Shown: positions 16,575 to 25,360, counted from the first letter of the stretch. The stretch: 64,000 bases of DNA from Neobacillus sp. WH10 (GCF_030123405.1 NZ_CP126110.1:5084001-5148000), one strand, 5' to 3'. Notes: a model not told the origin generated them from the sequence alone. Program-made: numbers and translations.

Positions 16575-18320
16575 TTATACTCGTACAAAAGCTTTTATAG
16601 TAGCGAGTAATTTTCCTTCAGATTCTCCATATGGTCTAATAGAATATTCCTTTATACATTCAGGAATGATAAAAGTCTCTGCATAATGAACAATAAATGG
16701 TTCAAATTCTCCAGTAGGACTTTCGATAATGGCTTCTTCACCTTCTACTAAATTAAGAACGTTAACGCTTCCATGTGTTTCATGGATAACCTTCTTTGAA
16801 AACCAATGCCTTCTTGTTTCAATGAATTCCCTCTCATGCAATCCTGTTCGTTCTTCTTTCCAGCCATCACCTTCAGCAATACTTTCAAATCGGTTAATAA
16901 GATTATCCTTTACCCAAGCTGTATTACGATCCCATTGGATGACCTTTTCACCGTGGTCAATATGGACTGGTCTTGGTAATCCGTCTAAACCTAAACGATC
17001 CCAATCCCATAATTTGAAGGTAAAAATATATGGAGTTGCACTTATTTCTAATACCATTGTATTTTCCCCAGAACAATGGATCGTACCAGCAGGGATCAGA
17101 AAATGATCATGTTTTTCCGCTGGAAATTTATTAATATATTTTTCATCAGGGAAAGAAATAAGTCCCTTTTCTGCTTGTCTTAAATCCTCCATCATTTCAT
17201 CAGGACTTATATCTTCTTTAACTCCTAGATAAACAACTGCATCTCCTTCTTTATCTAGAATATAATAGCTTTCATCCTGTGTATAATGCATTCCAAACTT
17301 CTCTTGAATATATTCCGTTAACGGGTGCACTTGCAAGCTTAAATTTTGACCGCCCATCGTATCTAAGAAATCGAATCGAATTGGAAACTCTGTTCCAAAC
17401 CTCGCATGAACTCGATCACCTAATAATTCAACCGGATGGTTAAAAATTAGGTTAGTAGACGGAACTTCAACCCTTACTTCACCAAATGTTAAATATAGAC
17501 TATTTTCTTCTGGAACACCGTCAAAACTCCAAGCAAAGTTTTTTGCTGAACGTTCCAAACCGAACTTTTCTTTCATCCATTGACCACCCCAAACACCTGG
17601 GTCAAAGTATGGAACCAGTCGAAATGGACGCTTAACTGCTTGATGTAATCCATCAAGAAATGCATTTCCAGTTATCATTTTAGGATTATTTTTTTCATTG
17701 GTATCTAAAAGGAAATCAATTTGATGATATAACCCTTTCTTATGTCGATCTGCTACACGCCATTCTACAAAATAGCCTCGTTTATATTTTTTAAGTACAT
17801 CTTCTTCAAAGTTTTCCATTTTCCAATTCCCAATGGATTTCGCCCGGTACCGTTGCTGAATTTCCCACCTAGCTAAATCAGCATAAACTAATAGATCCGG
17901 CTGCTCAATGAGAGTTGCACCTACACCATATATGATAACCAAACCTGATTGTAGATTTTCAATCTTCTCTTTTGCTTCTCTAACCTTTTCTTCATCAAAA
18001 AATTCATCCATTGTACGAGAGGATAAAACACCAAAGACTCGGTCATCCGTTAAATTACGTTCAATCATTTTGGTAATATGCTCTCCAGAGAAAGCTAAAT
18101 CATCCGAATGGATCAATAGTTCTGGATTTAATGGCCTAATCAACTCTTGTAAAATTTCAGAATATATTACACCTGGATAGCAATCTATTACTAATATTTT
18201 CTTACCTGAAATCGTTTTCAATTTATAATATAAAGTTGAAACAATCTCGTCATATCCTTTCCAAGCCTCATTGTCATGATTATTTATAACTATTTCGGGA
18301 GATTTATTGTATTTAGACAT
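16575..18320 (-). CDS. Large class I mannose-6-phosphate isomerase-like protein with N-terminal extra domain
   Basis: 581 residues, nearly twice the length of ManA. The C-terminal two thirds (about 230-581) match phosphomannose isomerase: a FDPGVWGGQWMKE start, zinc motif LSLQVHPLTEY, DESYYILD, and IPAGTIHCSGENTMVLE. The first 210 residues resemble a nucleotide kinase-like fold without a clear Walker A loop (KKILVIDCYPGVIYSE; DDRVFGVLSSRTMDEFF; GLVIIYGVGATLI), so a regulatory or binding role is likely. It heads the PTS operon behind a strong GAGGAGG site, downstream of two GntR operator-like sites. It probably isomerises the sugar phosphate delivered by this PTS, whether mannose-6-P or a relative. 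Confidence 0.85.
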   Translation of the reverse strand: MSKYNKSPEIVINNHDNEAWKGYDEIVSTLYYKLKTISGKKILVIDCYPGVIYSEILQELIRPLNPELLIHSDDLAFSGEHITKMIERNLTDDRVFGVLSSRTMDEFFDEEKVREAKEKIENLQSGLVIIYGVGATLIEQPDLLVYADLARWEIQQRYRAKSIGNWKMENFEEDVLKKYKRGYFVEWRVADRHKKGLYHQIDFLLDTNEKNNPKMITGNAFLDGLHQAVKRPFRLVPYFDPGVWGGQWMKEKFGLERSAKNFAWSFDGVPEENSLYLTFGEVRVEVPSTNLIFNHPVELLGDRVHARFGTEFPIRFDFLDTMGGQNLSLQVHPLTEYIQEKFGMHYTQDESYYILDKEGDAVVYLGVKEDISPDEMMEDLRQAEKGLISFPDEKYINKFPAEKHDHFLIPAGTIHCSGENTMVLEISATPYIFTFKLWDWDRLGLDGLPRPVHIDHGEKVIQWDRNTAWVKDNLINRFESIAEGDGWKEERTGLHEREFIETRRHWFSKKVIHETHGSVNVLNLVEGEEAIIESPTGEFEPFIVHYAETFIIPECIKEYSIRPYGESEGKLLATIKAFVRV

Positions 18321-18339
18321 TTCGTCCTCCTCATGATTG

Positions 18340-18420
18340 ATATAATGTTATGACATTGATAACCAAAATATACATACTCGAAATAAAAAGGTGCTGTTTA
18401 AGGTTATAATGTTATGACAA
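18340..18420 (-). promoter_or_regulatory. Two probable GntR/UTRA operators before the PTS operon
   Basis: The sequence TATAATGTTATGACA occurs twice in direct orientation. The core TGTTATGACA (18346-18355 and 18410-18419) reads TGTCATAACA on the coding strand, an imperfect palindrome of the TGT-N4-ACA form bound by HutC-type GntR regulators. The sites are 64 bases apart, roughly six helical turns, between the regulator gene and the operon it would control. A plausible -10 element, TATATT, lies between them on the minus strand. Confidence 0.65.
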
Positions 18421-18483
18421 TAGAATACCTAAAAAATTTATATAATTCAATACATTTTGTAAAAAATTTTTTTAATTTTCTCC

Positions 18484-19230
18484 TTAAATGGTAGAGTTAA
18501 AGTCAATATAATATCGATATTGATCTCCAATGTAAAAGCACTCCGTATATTCTGCAAAATCAAATTCCTTACAATACGACTTTCTTACCCGCTTTAAAAC
18601 TGGAGTGTCTGCTGAAATATTTAATTCCTTTTGTACTTCCTCCGTAGGCATTCCAGCTTCTAAATACTCTTTAAATTTCGAAATTTTTATTCCCTTATCA
18701 TTTAACAATTCATATAACGACCCGTAATAATCTTTTGGATTGGCTGATAAGTTAATAGTTGTTTTAATATATGTTCTAAAGTAGACCATTATTTTGTCTT
18801 CTGTCCCTCGGACCCTTTTGAGTAAATACACATTTTTCCCTACAGTGGTGTTTAATTGTTTCGCAACAGTGGAATCTACTTTAACCATTGAAATTTCTGC
18901 TTTTTTGGTAGTTGCCTGCTTCCCTAGCTCATTCATTTCAAAGGTAAAGCCTTTAACATGTGTATAATAGTTATTACTTTTTTCAAATTGCTCGCTTTGG
19001 TCTAATACAAAAGTTCCCTTAGGTCTTTTTCTAATTAAATACTCTTCCCATACTAGTTCATTTATGGCTTCCCTAACAGTAATTCTGCTAACATCATAGG
19101 TTTTACAAAGCTCTAATTCAGAAGGTATTTTATCCCCAGGGTTCCAAACTTTATTTTCGATTTTCATTTTTATATCGTTCTTAACCTGGATATAAAGGGG
19201 TGCTGCTTCTTTACTTGTATCAAGTTTCAT
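18484..19230 (-). CDS. GntR-family transcriptional regulator with UTRA domain
   Basis: DNA-binding repressor-type regulator of 248 residues. The winged helix occupies about 10-75, with the signature IPSELELCKTYDVSRITVREAINEL. A UTRA ligand-binding domain follows (about 95-240), including LLKRVRGTEDKIMVYFRTYI and the PVLKRVRKSY strand. HutC-subfamily members bind phosphorylated sugars or other small effectors. It is encoded directly upstream of the PTS operon in the same direction, with twin TGTCATAACA sites in the gap, so it most likely controls that operon in response to the imported sugar phosphate. Confidence 0.93.
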   Translation of the reverse strand: MKLDTSKEAAPLYIQVKNDIKMKIENKVWNPGDKIPSELELCKTYDVSRITVREAINELVWEEYLIRKRPKGTFVLDQSEQFEKSNNYYTHVKGFTFEMNELGKQATTKKAEISMVKVDSTVAKQLNTTVGKNVYLLKRVRGTEDKIMVYFRTYIKTTINLSANPKDYYGSLYELLNDKGIKISKFKEYLEAGMPTEEVQKELNISADTPVLKRVRKSYCKEFDFAEYTECFYIGDQYRYYIDFNSTI

Positions 19231-19413
19231 TTTCTGTTTTTTTCACTCCTTAAATTCAAAAAATTCTTTTCTTCTCTAAATATACGATACTTTTGAGTTC
19301 CAGTAAAATGAAGTTTGTAAATGCCAAACTTTTTGAATGACCTAACCCATAGGAGAAGGAAGAAAATTGAAGTGATAGAGATCCTCACTCTGTAAACCCA
19401 AAGTGGACAAATC

Positions 19414-19815
19414 TTACTACATATTTTTGGGTATTTACTACACATTTTTAGATATCTACTACATATTATTAGCCACTTAATACATATTTCCTTACACTTA
19501 CTACATAATTTACGAAATTAACGACATTCCTTGGATATTATTTGGTAATTACTTCGTACCCTGGATATTTACTACATATTTTTAGATGTTTATTACATAT
19601 TATTAGCCACTTACAACATATTTTCTCGTACTTACTACATAATTTACGAAACTTACGACATTTCTTGGATATTATTTGGTGATTACTTCATACCCTGGAT
19701 ATTTACTACATATTTTTAGATGTTTATTACATATTATTAGCCACTTACAACATATTTTCTCGTACTTACTACATAATTTACGAAACTTACGACATTTCTT
19801 GGATATTATTTGGAA
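19414..19815. repeat. Nested tandem repeat: 21-bp unit within a 134-bp unit
   Basis: The element TTACTACATA or a close variant starts at 19414, 19435, 19456, 19477, 19498 and 19519, each 21 bases apart, and continues with the same step after a break. The whole block recurs with a 134-bp period: TTGGATATTATTTGG begins at 19531, 19665 and 19799. About three large copies are present, the last two nearly identical. The region is very AT-rich with no coding frame. Twenty-one bases equal two DNA turns, so all copies face the same side of the helix. Around 770 bases here (19231-19999) contain no gene. Confidence 0.9.
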
Positions 19816-19999
19816 ATACCCTTAACCTATGAGCTATTTTCATCCTCTTACTACATAAATTTCAGGAAATTTCACATTAGCTACTCCCATAATATGTTGA
19901 AAATATCAGTACTTGAAACTTAGTAAAGTAATTTATAAAGCTACCATGTCCTTTTTGCTGACTTTTATCTATATAGAAGGTGAAAGGTGGTGAGAGACA

Positions 20000-20218
20000 A
20001 TGGCACAAGCGTTATTAGAAGGTACGAAGCTTCGCCTGGTATTTGAAGCTGGCATGGATGACAAAGGAAATCCGATTCTTAAATCGAAAACGTTTAGCAA
20101 CGTCACAAAGGTTGCGACTGCAGATCAATTATCGCAAGCAGCACAAGCAATCGCTGTTTTATGCAATGACACGCTAAACAAAGTGGAGCGCAATGACAGC
20201 TCCGAAATCCTGGCATAA
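20000..20218 (+). CDS. DUF1659 family protein
   Basis: A 72-residue protein with LRLVFEAGMDDKGNPILKSKTFSNV and a helical C-terminal half, which matches DUF1659. A ribosome site AAAGGTGGTGAGAG precedes the ATG. The function is unknown. In bacilli it is commonly followed by DUF2922 and YvrJ genes, as here, so the three probably work together. A hairpin (CACTGTCC paired with GGACAGTG at 20243-20267) and a GTGTCAGGCACC repeat lie between it and the next gene. Confidence 0.88.
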   Translation: MAQALLEGTKLRLVFEAGMDDKGNPILKSKTFSNVTKVATADQLSQAAQAIAVLCNDTLNKVERNDSSEILA

Positions 20219-20242
20219 ACATCCAGCATCAAGTAAGACCCA

Positions 20243-20267
20243 CACTGTCCACCCCACACGGACAGTG
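20243..20267. terminator. Small hairpin between DUF1659 and DUF2922 genes
   Basis: CACTGTCC pairs perfectly with GGACAGTG around a nine-base loop. It lacks a T run, so it may be a processing or attenuation hairpin. The following GGGTGTCAGGCACC element belongs to a short repeat that also appears near 60630-60694. Confidence 0.45.
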
Positions 20268-20314
20268 TCCATAAAGGGTGTCAGGCACCAATTTTAAAAA
20301 AGGAGGTGAATGAA

Positions 20315-20533
20315 ATGGCAAAGACATTGGAATTACAATTTGGAACTGAATTTGGGAAGACTGCACGTATTTCTGTTGATAATCCGAAAGAACCGATTGA
20401 TGAAGAGGTCGTAAAACTATCGATGGCACAGATTATTGCATCTGACGTTTTCACAACATCTAGCGGTAGATTGGCAGTACCAAAAGGGGTACGAGTCATC
20501 GAACGCAATGTAACAGATTATGAACTTGCTTAA
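20315..20533 (+). CDS. DUF2922 family protein
   Basis: A 72-residue protein starting MAKTLELQFGTEFGKTARIS, then VDNPKEPIDEEVVKLSMAQI, which fits DUF2922. The ATG at 20315 has the strong site AAAGGAGGTGAATGAA in front, so the three extra codons upstream are not used. It is the middle member of the DUF1659-DUF2922-YvrJ trio. No biochemical role is known and the sequence shows no catalytic motif; its two predicted strand-rich halves suggest a small binding protein. Confidence 0.88.
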   Translation: MAKTLELQFGTEFGKTARISVDNPKEPIDEEVVKLSMAQIIASDVFTTSSGRLAVPKGVRVIERNVTDYELA

Positions 20534-20540
20534 TAGTGAG

Positions 20541-20576
20541 AGAGGCCGGATTCATCATGAAGCCGGCCTCTTTTTA
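20541..20576 (+). terminator. Terminator after the DUF2922 gene
   Basis: AGAGGCCGG pairs with CCGGCCTCT, extended by TTCAT/ATGAA inside the loop, and is followed by TTTTTAT. It lies only 7 bases after the DUF2922 stop and just before the yvrJ ribosome site, so yvrJ is read by partial read-through or from its own promoter. Confidence 0.85.
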
Positions 20577-20595
20577 TAAAAAGGAGGTGATTATC

Positions 20596-20739
20596 GTGGA
20601 ACAGCTCATTCCCATCATAAGCCAGGTAGGATTTCCGATCGTTGTGACCCTTTATCTGCTTTATCGAATTGAATCAAAGCTTGATTTAGTGGTCCAGTCT
20701 ATTCAGACCCTGCCTGACCGGATGAAAGAGCGGATGTAA
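20596..20739 (+). CDS. yvrJ: YvrJ family small membrane protein
   Basis: A 47-residue protein from a GTG start at 20596, chosen because AAAAGGAGGTGATTATC stands directly upstream; the longer frame from 20536 crosses a terminator. Residues 5-23 (IPIISQVGFPIVVTLYLLY) form one membrane segment, followed by a charged amphipathic tail RIESKLDLVVQSIQTLP. The function is unknown. A decayed copy with the same wording, including one internal stop, is at 41445-41549, and only its last few codons survive at 34488-34508. Confidence 0.85.
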   Translation: MEQLIPIISQVGFPIVVTLYLLYRIESKLDLVVQSIQTLPDRMKERM

Positions 20740-20740
20740 A

Positions 20741-20781
20741 AAGCTGGACCAGGTTGAATATATCCTAACCTGGTCCAGCTT
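20741..20781. terminator. Perfect 15-bp hairpin after yvrJ
   Basis: AAGCTGGACCAGGTT pairs without mismatch with AACCTGGTCCAGCTT. The T run is on the minus-strand side (AGCTTTTTACA), so it may stop leftward transcripts too. Related hairpins with AAGCTGG follow the yvrJ remnants at 34510-34545 and 41550-41585. Confidence 0.75.
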
Positions 20782-21458
20782 ACTAATCTCCATTATCTAT
20801 CGAAACTCGACCATTCTCTACTAAATTCCCCTTCAAACAAACGTTTAATTAAACCCCCTAAAATCCTTGTTAAATACACCTTTACTCATCCAAACCAATG
20901 AAAAATTTGTTGAATCATCCAACAAGATTTAGAAATTAATAGAGCCCAAGAAACTAGTTCCATTAGGTCTCTACGATGGTGTTACACTTCAAAAAAAGGG
21001 CAAACATCGATGTAGAAGGGGTCTAAGTAGGCATTACGCTTAAAAAAGAGAGCAAACATCAATAGAAATAAGCGACATCCATTCGACTTAATTCCTTATA
21101 TACTATACTAATCAATCGATTGATTAATATTGCGTTAAAGTACCGATTTATAAGGTTTATCAATGCCAATCAGAAAAGAAATTTGTCGAGAGCTAGGGGT
21201 GGGATCTAACAGGTAAAACCCATCGTTCAACAATAGTAGATTGGTTTAAATCCATTGAAAAATGTCAGGCTCATCGGGCAGTGACAGGCACGGGTTTGTC
21301 CTCAATTTGCAATTAGTAGTTTACTTTATCCGGAAATGCTTGTTTTACAGATAAGACGGCAGAAACAAAACTAAGGCACAACTAGCTCGTCCACTAGCTG
21401 TACCTTTTTCCGCGCAAAATTTCCGACTGTCCATTCAAGAACCGTCCCCTTGCTTCCT
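20782..21458. other. Intergenic region with degenerate repeats
   Basis: No gene is supported. The first part (20796-20900, GACCATTCTCTAC and CAAACGTTTAAT) is similar to 24868-24965 on the other side of the glutamine transporter operon, and more weakly to 41600-41635. Two copies of a 52-bp-spaced element follow (listed separately). The rest up to the glnP stop shows a GACAGGCACGG piece near 21285 and nothing else. Confidence 0.5.
20967..21080. repeat. Short array D: two degenerate copies with 52-bp spacing
   Basis: GCAAACATC occurs at 21000 and 21052, exactly 52 bases apart, each with A-rich sequence before it and TAGAA soon after. The upstream anchors GTCT at 20967 and 21021 are 54 apart, so small indels have accumulated. 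Confidence 0.55.
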
Positions 21459-22109
21459 TTATGCCTGCCTGCTTTCAAGTCTGCGAGCGATTAATGACAA
21501 GCAATAGTTAACAATAAAGTACATGAAAGCAACTACAATAAAGATTGGAATAATGTAATTGACATTTTGAGCATAGAGGATTTGGGCATTGTGCATGAAT
21601 TCCGGTAGCGCAATAACTACGCACAGTGAAGTATCCTTCAATAAAGAGATAAATTGGCTGACAATCGGAGGAACCATTCTCCGCAAAGCTTGCGGCATAA
21701 CAATATGCCTTAATGTCTGCATATACGTTAGCCCTGATGAACGGGCTGCCTCAATTTGTCCTTTATCAATGGAATTCAAGCCACTTCTTACAATCTCAGC
21801 CAGCATCGCTGATTCAAATACAGTCAATGCCGATATCGCCGCAACCGTGATGCTTGGCTTAATTCCTACTTCAGGCAGGGCAAAAAAAGTAAAGAAAATA
21901 ATAAGTAACAGCGGCAGATTCCGAATCGTTTCAACAATCAATGCCACGACCTTCGATAGGAATGGAATTTTTGCATATCGTAAGGTCCCTAACACGATTC
22001 CAATAATAAAGCTTAGTACAATTGAGACAAAGGCAATGTAAAGCGTCACCTTAAAACCATCAGCGAGGAATTTTAAATGATCGACTGAGAGAGCTCCTGC
22101 AATATCCAT
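21459..22109 (-). CDS. glnP: Amino acid ABC transporter permease, GlnP-like
   Basis: Inner-membrane permease of a polar amino acid importer (HisM/GlnP type), 216 residues with five hydrophobic segments. The conserved EAA loop is visible as GQIEAARSSGLTYMQTLRHIVMPQALRRMVPP. It is the last gene of a four-gene operon in the order ATPase, binding protein, permease, permease, the same as Bacillus subtilis glnQ-glnH-glnM-glnP. The symbol is given from that order; the ligand (glutamine or another amino acid) is inferred. Confidence 0.85.
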   Translation of the reverse strand: MDIAGALSVDHLKFLADGFKVTLYIAFVSIVLSFIIGIVLGTLRYAKIPFLSKVVALIVETIRNLPLLLIIFFTFFALPEVGIKPSITVAAISALTVFESAMLAEIVRSGLNSIDKGQIEAARSSGLTYMQTLRHIVMPQALRRMVPPIVSQFISLLKDTSLCVVIALPEFMHNAQILYAQNVNYIIPIFIVVAFMYFIVNYCLSLIARRLESRQA

Positions 22110-22120
22110 AATTCCCCTCC

Positions 22121-22774
22121 TTAATGGCTTCTAGCCAAGCGTTTTTCCAGATAACCTACGCCCAGACTTAATGGTATTGTTAACACAAGATAAAACATCC
22201 CTACAAAAATATATACATCAAATGTAACGAATGTTTGGGAGGATACAAGATCACCGAAGTACATTAAATCTAACCCAGCAATCATTCCCAAAATAGCGGA
22301 GTTTTTTACAAGATTAATAAACTGGTTGCCAATTGGAGGAATAACTATTTTTATCGCTTGTGGCAAAATAATTATCCGCATCGCCTGCAAATAGGTTAGA
22401 CCTGATGATCTTGCTGCTTCCATTTGTCCTTTCGGTACAGATTGTATTCCAGCTCGAATCGCTTCCGCAATAAATGAGGCCGTATAAATGGCAAGGGCAA
22501 TCGTACCCGCCACAAATCCGGATAGCGTAACACCGATTGCAGGAAGACCGATATAAAAGAAGAAAGCTATTATTAGAAGAGGAATATTTCTGATAAACTC
22601 AACATATGCGCTGCCAATCCAATTTAAAGGTTTAATTGGTGCGATTCTCATAACTGCTACAATCACACCAATAATAAAGCTCCCTATCAGGGCAATGATA
22701 CTTGCCAGCACTGTGTTCTTAAATCCTTCTAAATATGTATCCAAGTTATTTATCAGTATCGAAAAATCAAGCAT
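22121..22774 (-). CDS. glnM: Amino acid ABC transporter permease, GlnM-like
   Basis: Second permease subunit, 217 residues, sister of the next gene with the same topology and EAA loop (GQMEAARSSGLTYLQAMRIIILPQAIKIVIPP). It starts 72 bases after the binding-protein gene, with a hairpin in the gap, and ends 11 bases before glnP. The two permeases probably form the heterodimeric channel contacted by the GlnQ-like ATPase. Confidence 0.85.
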   Translation of the reverse strand: MLDFSILINNLDTYLEGFKNTVLASIIALIGSFIIGVIVAVMRIAPIKPLNWIGSAYVEFIRNIPLLIIAFFFYIGLPAIGVTLSGFVAGTIALAIYTASFIAEAIRAGIQSVPKGQMEAARSSGLTYLQAMRIIILPQAIKIVIPPIGNQFINLVKNSAILGMIAGLDLMYFGDLVSSQTFVTFDVYIFVGMFYLVLTIPLSLGVGYLEKRLARSH

Positions 22775-22803
22775 ATAGATCTCCCCCCTTTTCTTAAGAA
22801 GTA

Positions 22804-22834
22804 ATCAGGATGAGCATGGTCTGCCCATCCTGAT
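22804..22834. promoter_or_regulatory. Intercistronic hairpin between glnH and glnM
   Basis: ATCAGGATG pairs with CATCCTGAT around a 13-base loop in the 72-base gap. There is no long T run. Such hairpins after a binding-protein gene commonly stabilise the upstream message or reduce read-through, so that more binding protein than permease is made. Confidence 0.55.
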
Positions 22835-22845
22835 ATCAGTAGCTG

Positions 22846-23661
22846 TTAGTTCGATTTGATCCATTTTTTGTGAATTTCATCGTACTTTCCGTTATCTTTC
22901 ATCTTCTTTAAAGCGCTATTAATCGCGTCAACTAATTCTTTATTTCCCTTTTTAACAGCAATTCCGTATGGCTCTTCCGTAAAAGTACCACCGACCAACT
23001 CATAGTTTGAATCTTGGTCAGCCATTCCGTATAGAATAGAGTCATCTGTTGTTAAGGCATCGCCCTGACCGGATTTCAACGCTGTGAAGGCTTCCGTATA
23101 GTTTTCAAATTCTAATACAGTTGCGTCTGGGGCTTTTTCACGAATATTAATAGCGGATGTTGAGCCTTTAACTGCAAGAACCTTCGTACCCTGTTTCAAA
23201 TCTTTAAGTCCTTTGATCGGGCTTCCCTTTTTGACAAGCAGTGATTGTCCTGCATCAAAGTAGACATCTGAGAAATCAACCTCTTTTTTACGTTCCTCTG
23301 AAATCGTCATCGTTGCAACGATCGCATCAATATCGCCATTGTTTAACATCGGGATACGGGTTTTGGATGTAACCTCTTTAAACTCAACCTTTTTCGCGTC
23401 ACCAAGAAGGTCTTTCGCCAACTCTTTTGAAATATCAATATCAAAACCTTCTACTTCGCCGGTAGATGGGTTTTTAAGTCCAAATAATCTTGTATCAAAT
23501 TTTACACCGATAACAATTTTATCTTTCGCTTTAATTTGTTCTAAAGCATTTTTTGCTGTACCTGCCGTTTCTTTTTCTCCCCCTTTGCCGCATGCTGAAA
23601 GAAGCATGGAAGCCGATAATAATAGAATGCCGGCTATCTTACTTGTTTTACTCTTAAACAT
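22846..23661 (-). CDS. glnH: Amino acid-binding lipoprotein, GlnH-like
   Basis: Extracytoplasmic binding protein of 271 residues (SBP family 3). The lipobox is MLLSACGK with lipidated Cys24. The family signature GFDIDISKELAKDLLG appears near residue 72, and DAIVATMTISEERKKEVDFS near 110 contains the conserved amino-acid-binding Arg and Asp positions. It begins 18 bases after the ATPase gene behind AAAGGGGG. Family members bind glutamine, glutamate, arginine or similar ligands; the operon order favours glutamine. Confidence 0.88.
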   Translation of the reverse strand: MFKSKTSKIAGILLLSASMLLSACGKGGEKETAGTAKNALEQIKAKDKIVIGVKFDTRLFGLKNPSTGEVEGFDIDISKELAKDLLGDAKKVEFKEVTSKTRIPMLNNGDIDAIVATMTISEERKKEVDFSDVYFDAGQSLLVKKGSPIKGLKDLKQGTKVLAVKGSTSAINIREKAPDATVLEFENYTEAFTALKSGQGDALTTDDSILYGMADQDSNYELVGGTFTEEPYGIAVKKGNKELVDAINSALKKMKDNGKYDEIHKKWIKSN

Positions 23662-23679
23662 ATAAATCCCCCTTTGTTT

Positions 23680-24408
23680 TTAATGATTTAATATACGGCT
23701 GAGAAATAGGCGCGCTCTTTCTTCCTTTGGATTCGCGTAAAAATCAGCCGGATTTCCCTGTTCAAGTATTTGCCCGTGATCCATAAAAATAATGCGATCA
23801 GCAACCTCTTTTGCAAATCCCATTTCATGGGTAACGACGACCATCGTCATCCCCTCTTTTGCTAGCGTTTTCATAACATCTAGCACTTCACCAATCATTT
23901 CAGGATCCAGAGCAGAAGTAGGCTCATCAAACAGCATAATTTCAGGCTTCATTGCAAGTCCTCTTGCAATCGCAACCCTTTGCTGCTGGCCCCCTGATAA
24001 TTGAGATGGATATGCGTTTGCCTTATCGGGTATACCTACTTTTTCTAGATAATATCTTGCTACTTTCTCAGCTTCCTCTTTTGATTGTTTTAATACCATC
24101 AAGGGTGCAGTTGTAATATTTTCAAGAACGGTTTTATGCGGATATAAGTGAAAATGCTGAAATACCATCCCGATATTTCGTCTTAACTGATTGATATTTG
24201 TTTTTTTGTCATTTACCTTCAACCCGTTAACAGTTAATTCCCCATCAGAGATCGTTTCCAGATGATTAATACAGCGAAGCATCGTACTTTTCCCCGATCC
24301 AGAAGGACCTATGACAACGACTACTTCACCTTTATTAATTTCTAGATTAATATTTTTGAGAACATGAAAGTCTCCATAATACTTGTTTACAGAATCAAAT
24401 CGAATCAT
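23680..24408 (-). CDS. glnQ: Amino acid ABC transporter ATP-binding protein, GlnQ-like
   Basis: ATPase subunit of 242 residues that powers the importer. Walker A is GPSGSGKST (about 33-41), signature LSGGQQQR near 134, Walker B EIMLFDEPTSALDP near 155, and the switch His in VVVTHEMGFAKEVAD near 194. It is the first gene of the operon, with GAGAGGGGGATTGGT before the ATG. No nitrogen-regulator site was recognised upstream, and the 1.1 kb before it carries only degenerate repeats. Confidence 0.92.
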   Translation of the reverse strand: MIRFDSVNKYYGDFHVLKNINLEINKGEVVVVIGPSGSGKSTMLRCINHLETISDGELTVNGLKVNDKKTNINQLRRNIGMVFQHFHLYPHKTVLENITTAPLMVLKQSKEEAEKVARYYLEKVGIPDKANAYPSQLSGGQQQRVAIARGLAMKPEIMLFDEPTSALDPEMIGEVLDVMKTLAKEGMTMVVVTHEMGFAKEVADRIIFMDHGQILEQGNPADFYANPKEERARLFLSRILNH

Positions 24409-25196
24409 ACCAATCCCCCTCTCTGTTGTTTTTTATAAGTATGTAACCCACCCAATTGTAGGAAAAGTGCATGCTTCATTTGCGCGGCGTATAGACTGGA
24501 ACGCTTCAAATGAGATAAAGGAAACACGGAGAGTAATAGCTTTTCCATGTTGACTTATCATAGGGAGAAGAGTGAAGTCTATTAGCCGGTGGGCGATGAA
24601 ACTGGACATTTCTCGAAGTCGAAATTCATATTTTCTTAATCTTGTAAGAAAAAATAAACTTTCGATTGTTTAGAATAAACAAACAATTGATGGTATATTA
24701 ATATACTACAATTCATTTTTAAATTAGTAAACATTGATTCGGAAATTTATAAATATTCAAAATGAATCGAAAGACTTACTATCGCAGGAGAAAATTGGAA
24801 ATATTAAGATAAAAATAGGCATAACTAACTAATCAATTTCTCTTTATTTACTCTCTATAATTAGACAACACTTGACCATTCTCTACAAATTTCCCTTTCA
24901 ACCAAACGTTTAATGAAAATGACTGTAATCCTTGATAAATACATCATTTCCCATCCCAATCCACAAAAATTGTGTCGAAGTGTGCGCGAATGTTTAAGAT
25001 ATGAATAGAGTCCAAACATCTATTTTCACTAGCAAACATCTAAGGGTGACCTTTTTCCTACATTCATTATCCCAATAAAACGATTTAGGGAATAATCCCT
25101 ATTTTTTTGCCTTCTTTGATAAACTTTAATTATATTATTATTTTCCTTAATTGAATTTTTCCTCGGCTATATATTCTGCATAAGGTGGTAACATCT
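24409..25196. other. Long intergenic region upstream of the glutamine transporter operon
   Basis: About 790 bases, AT-rich. The stretch 24868-24965 repeats sequence from 20796-20900 in the same orientation, so related elements flank the operon. Around 25000-25060 are ATAGAGTCC and CAAACATCTA pieces resembling array D. I see no coding frame with a ribosome site here. Confidence 0.45.
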
Positions 25197-25360
25197 ATGG
25201 TATTTGACGGCATTATCATATCGTTTATAGTAGGATTTCTTTGAAAAAGCAACTTGAGGGCACTAGCACAACTAAAGCTAAAGTGGGGTTGGACCTTTCC
25301 TCTGTTATTAGTCGTTCAATTAGCCGTTTCACATCTATATCGTTATCATTTATTCCCATA
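25197..25360 (+). pseudogene. Decayed DUF5317-like membrane protein gene (5' fragment)
   Basis: ATG at 25197 follows the ribosome site TAAGGTGG and reads MVFDGIIISFIVGFL, then a TGA at 25242. After that stop the same frame continues as KSNLRALAQLKLKWGWTFPL and LLVVQLAVSH, and ends at TAG at 25359. The wording (initial MVFDGI, RGG-NL-ALA-LKLKWGW, then a hydrophobic strand) resembles DUF5317 proteins, where Arg stands at the place of the stop. Only about the first third of such a gene remains. Confidence 0.5.

Noticed and set aside
19227..19445. 72-codon minus-strand frame upstream of the GntR gene
   Set aside because: Its first part lies in the 21-bp repeat array, the composition is not protein-like and no ribosome site is seen.
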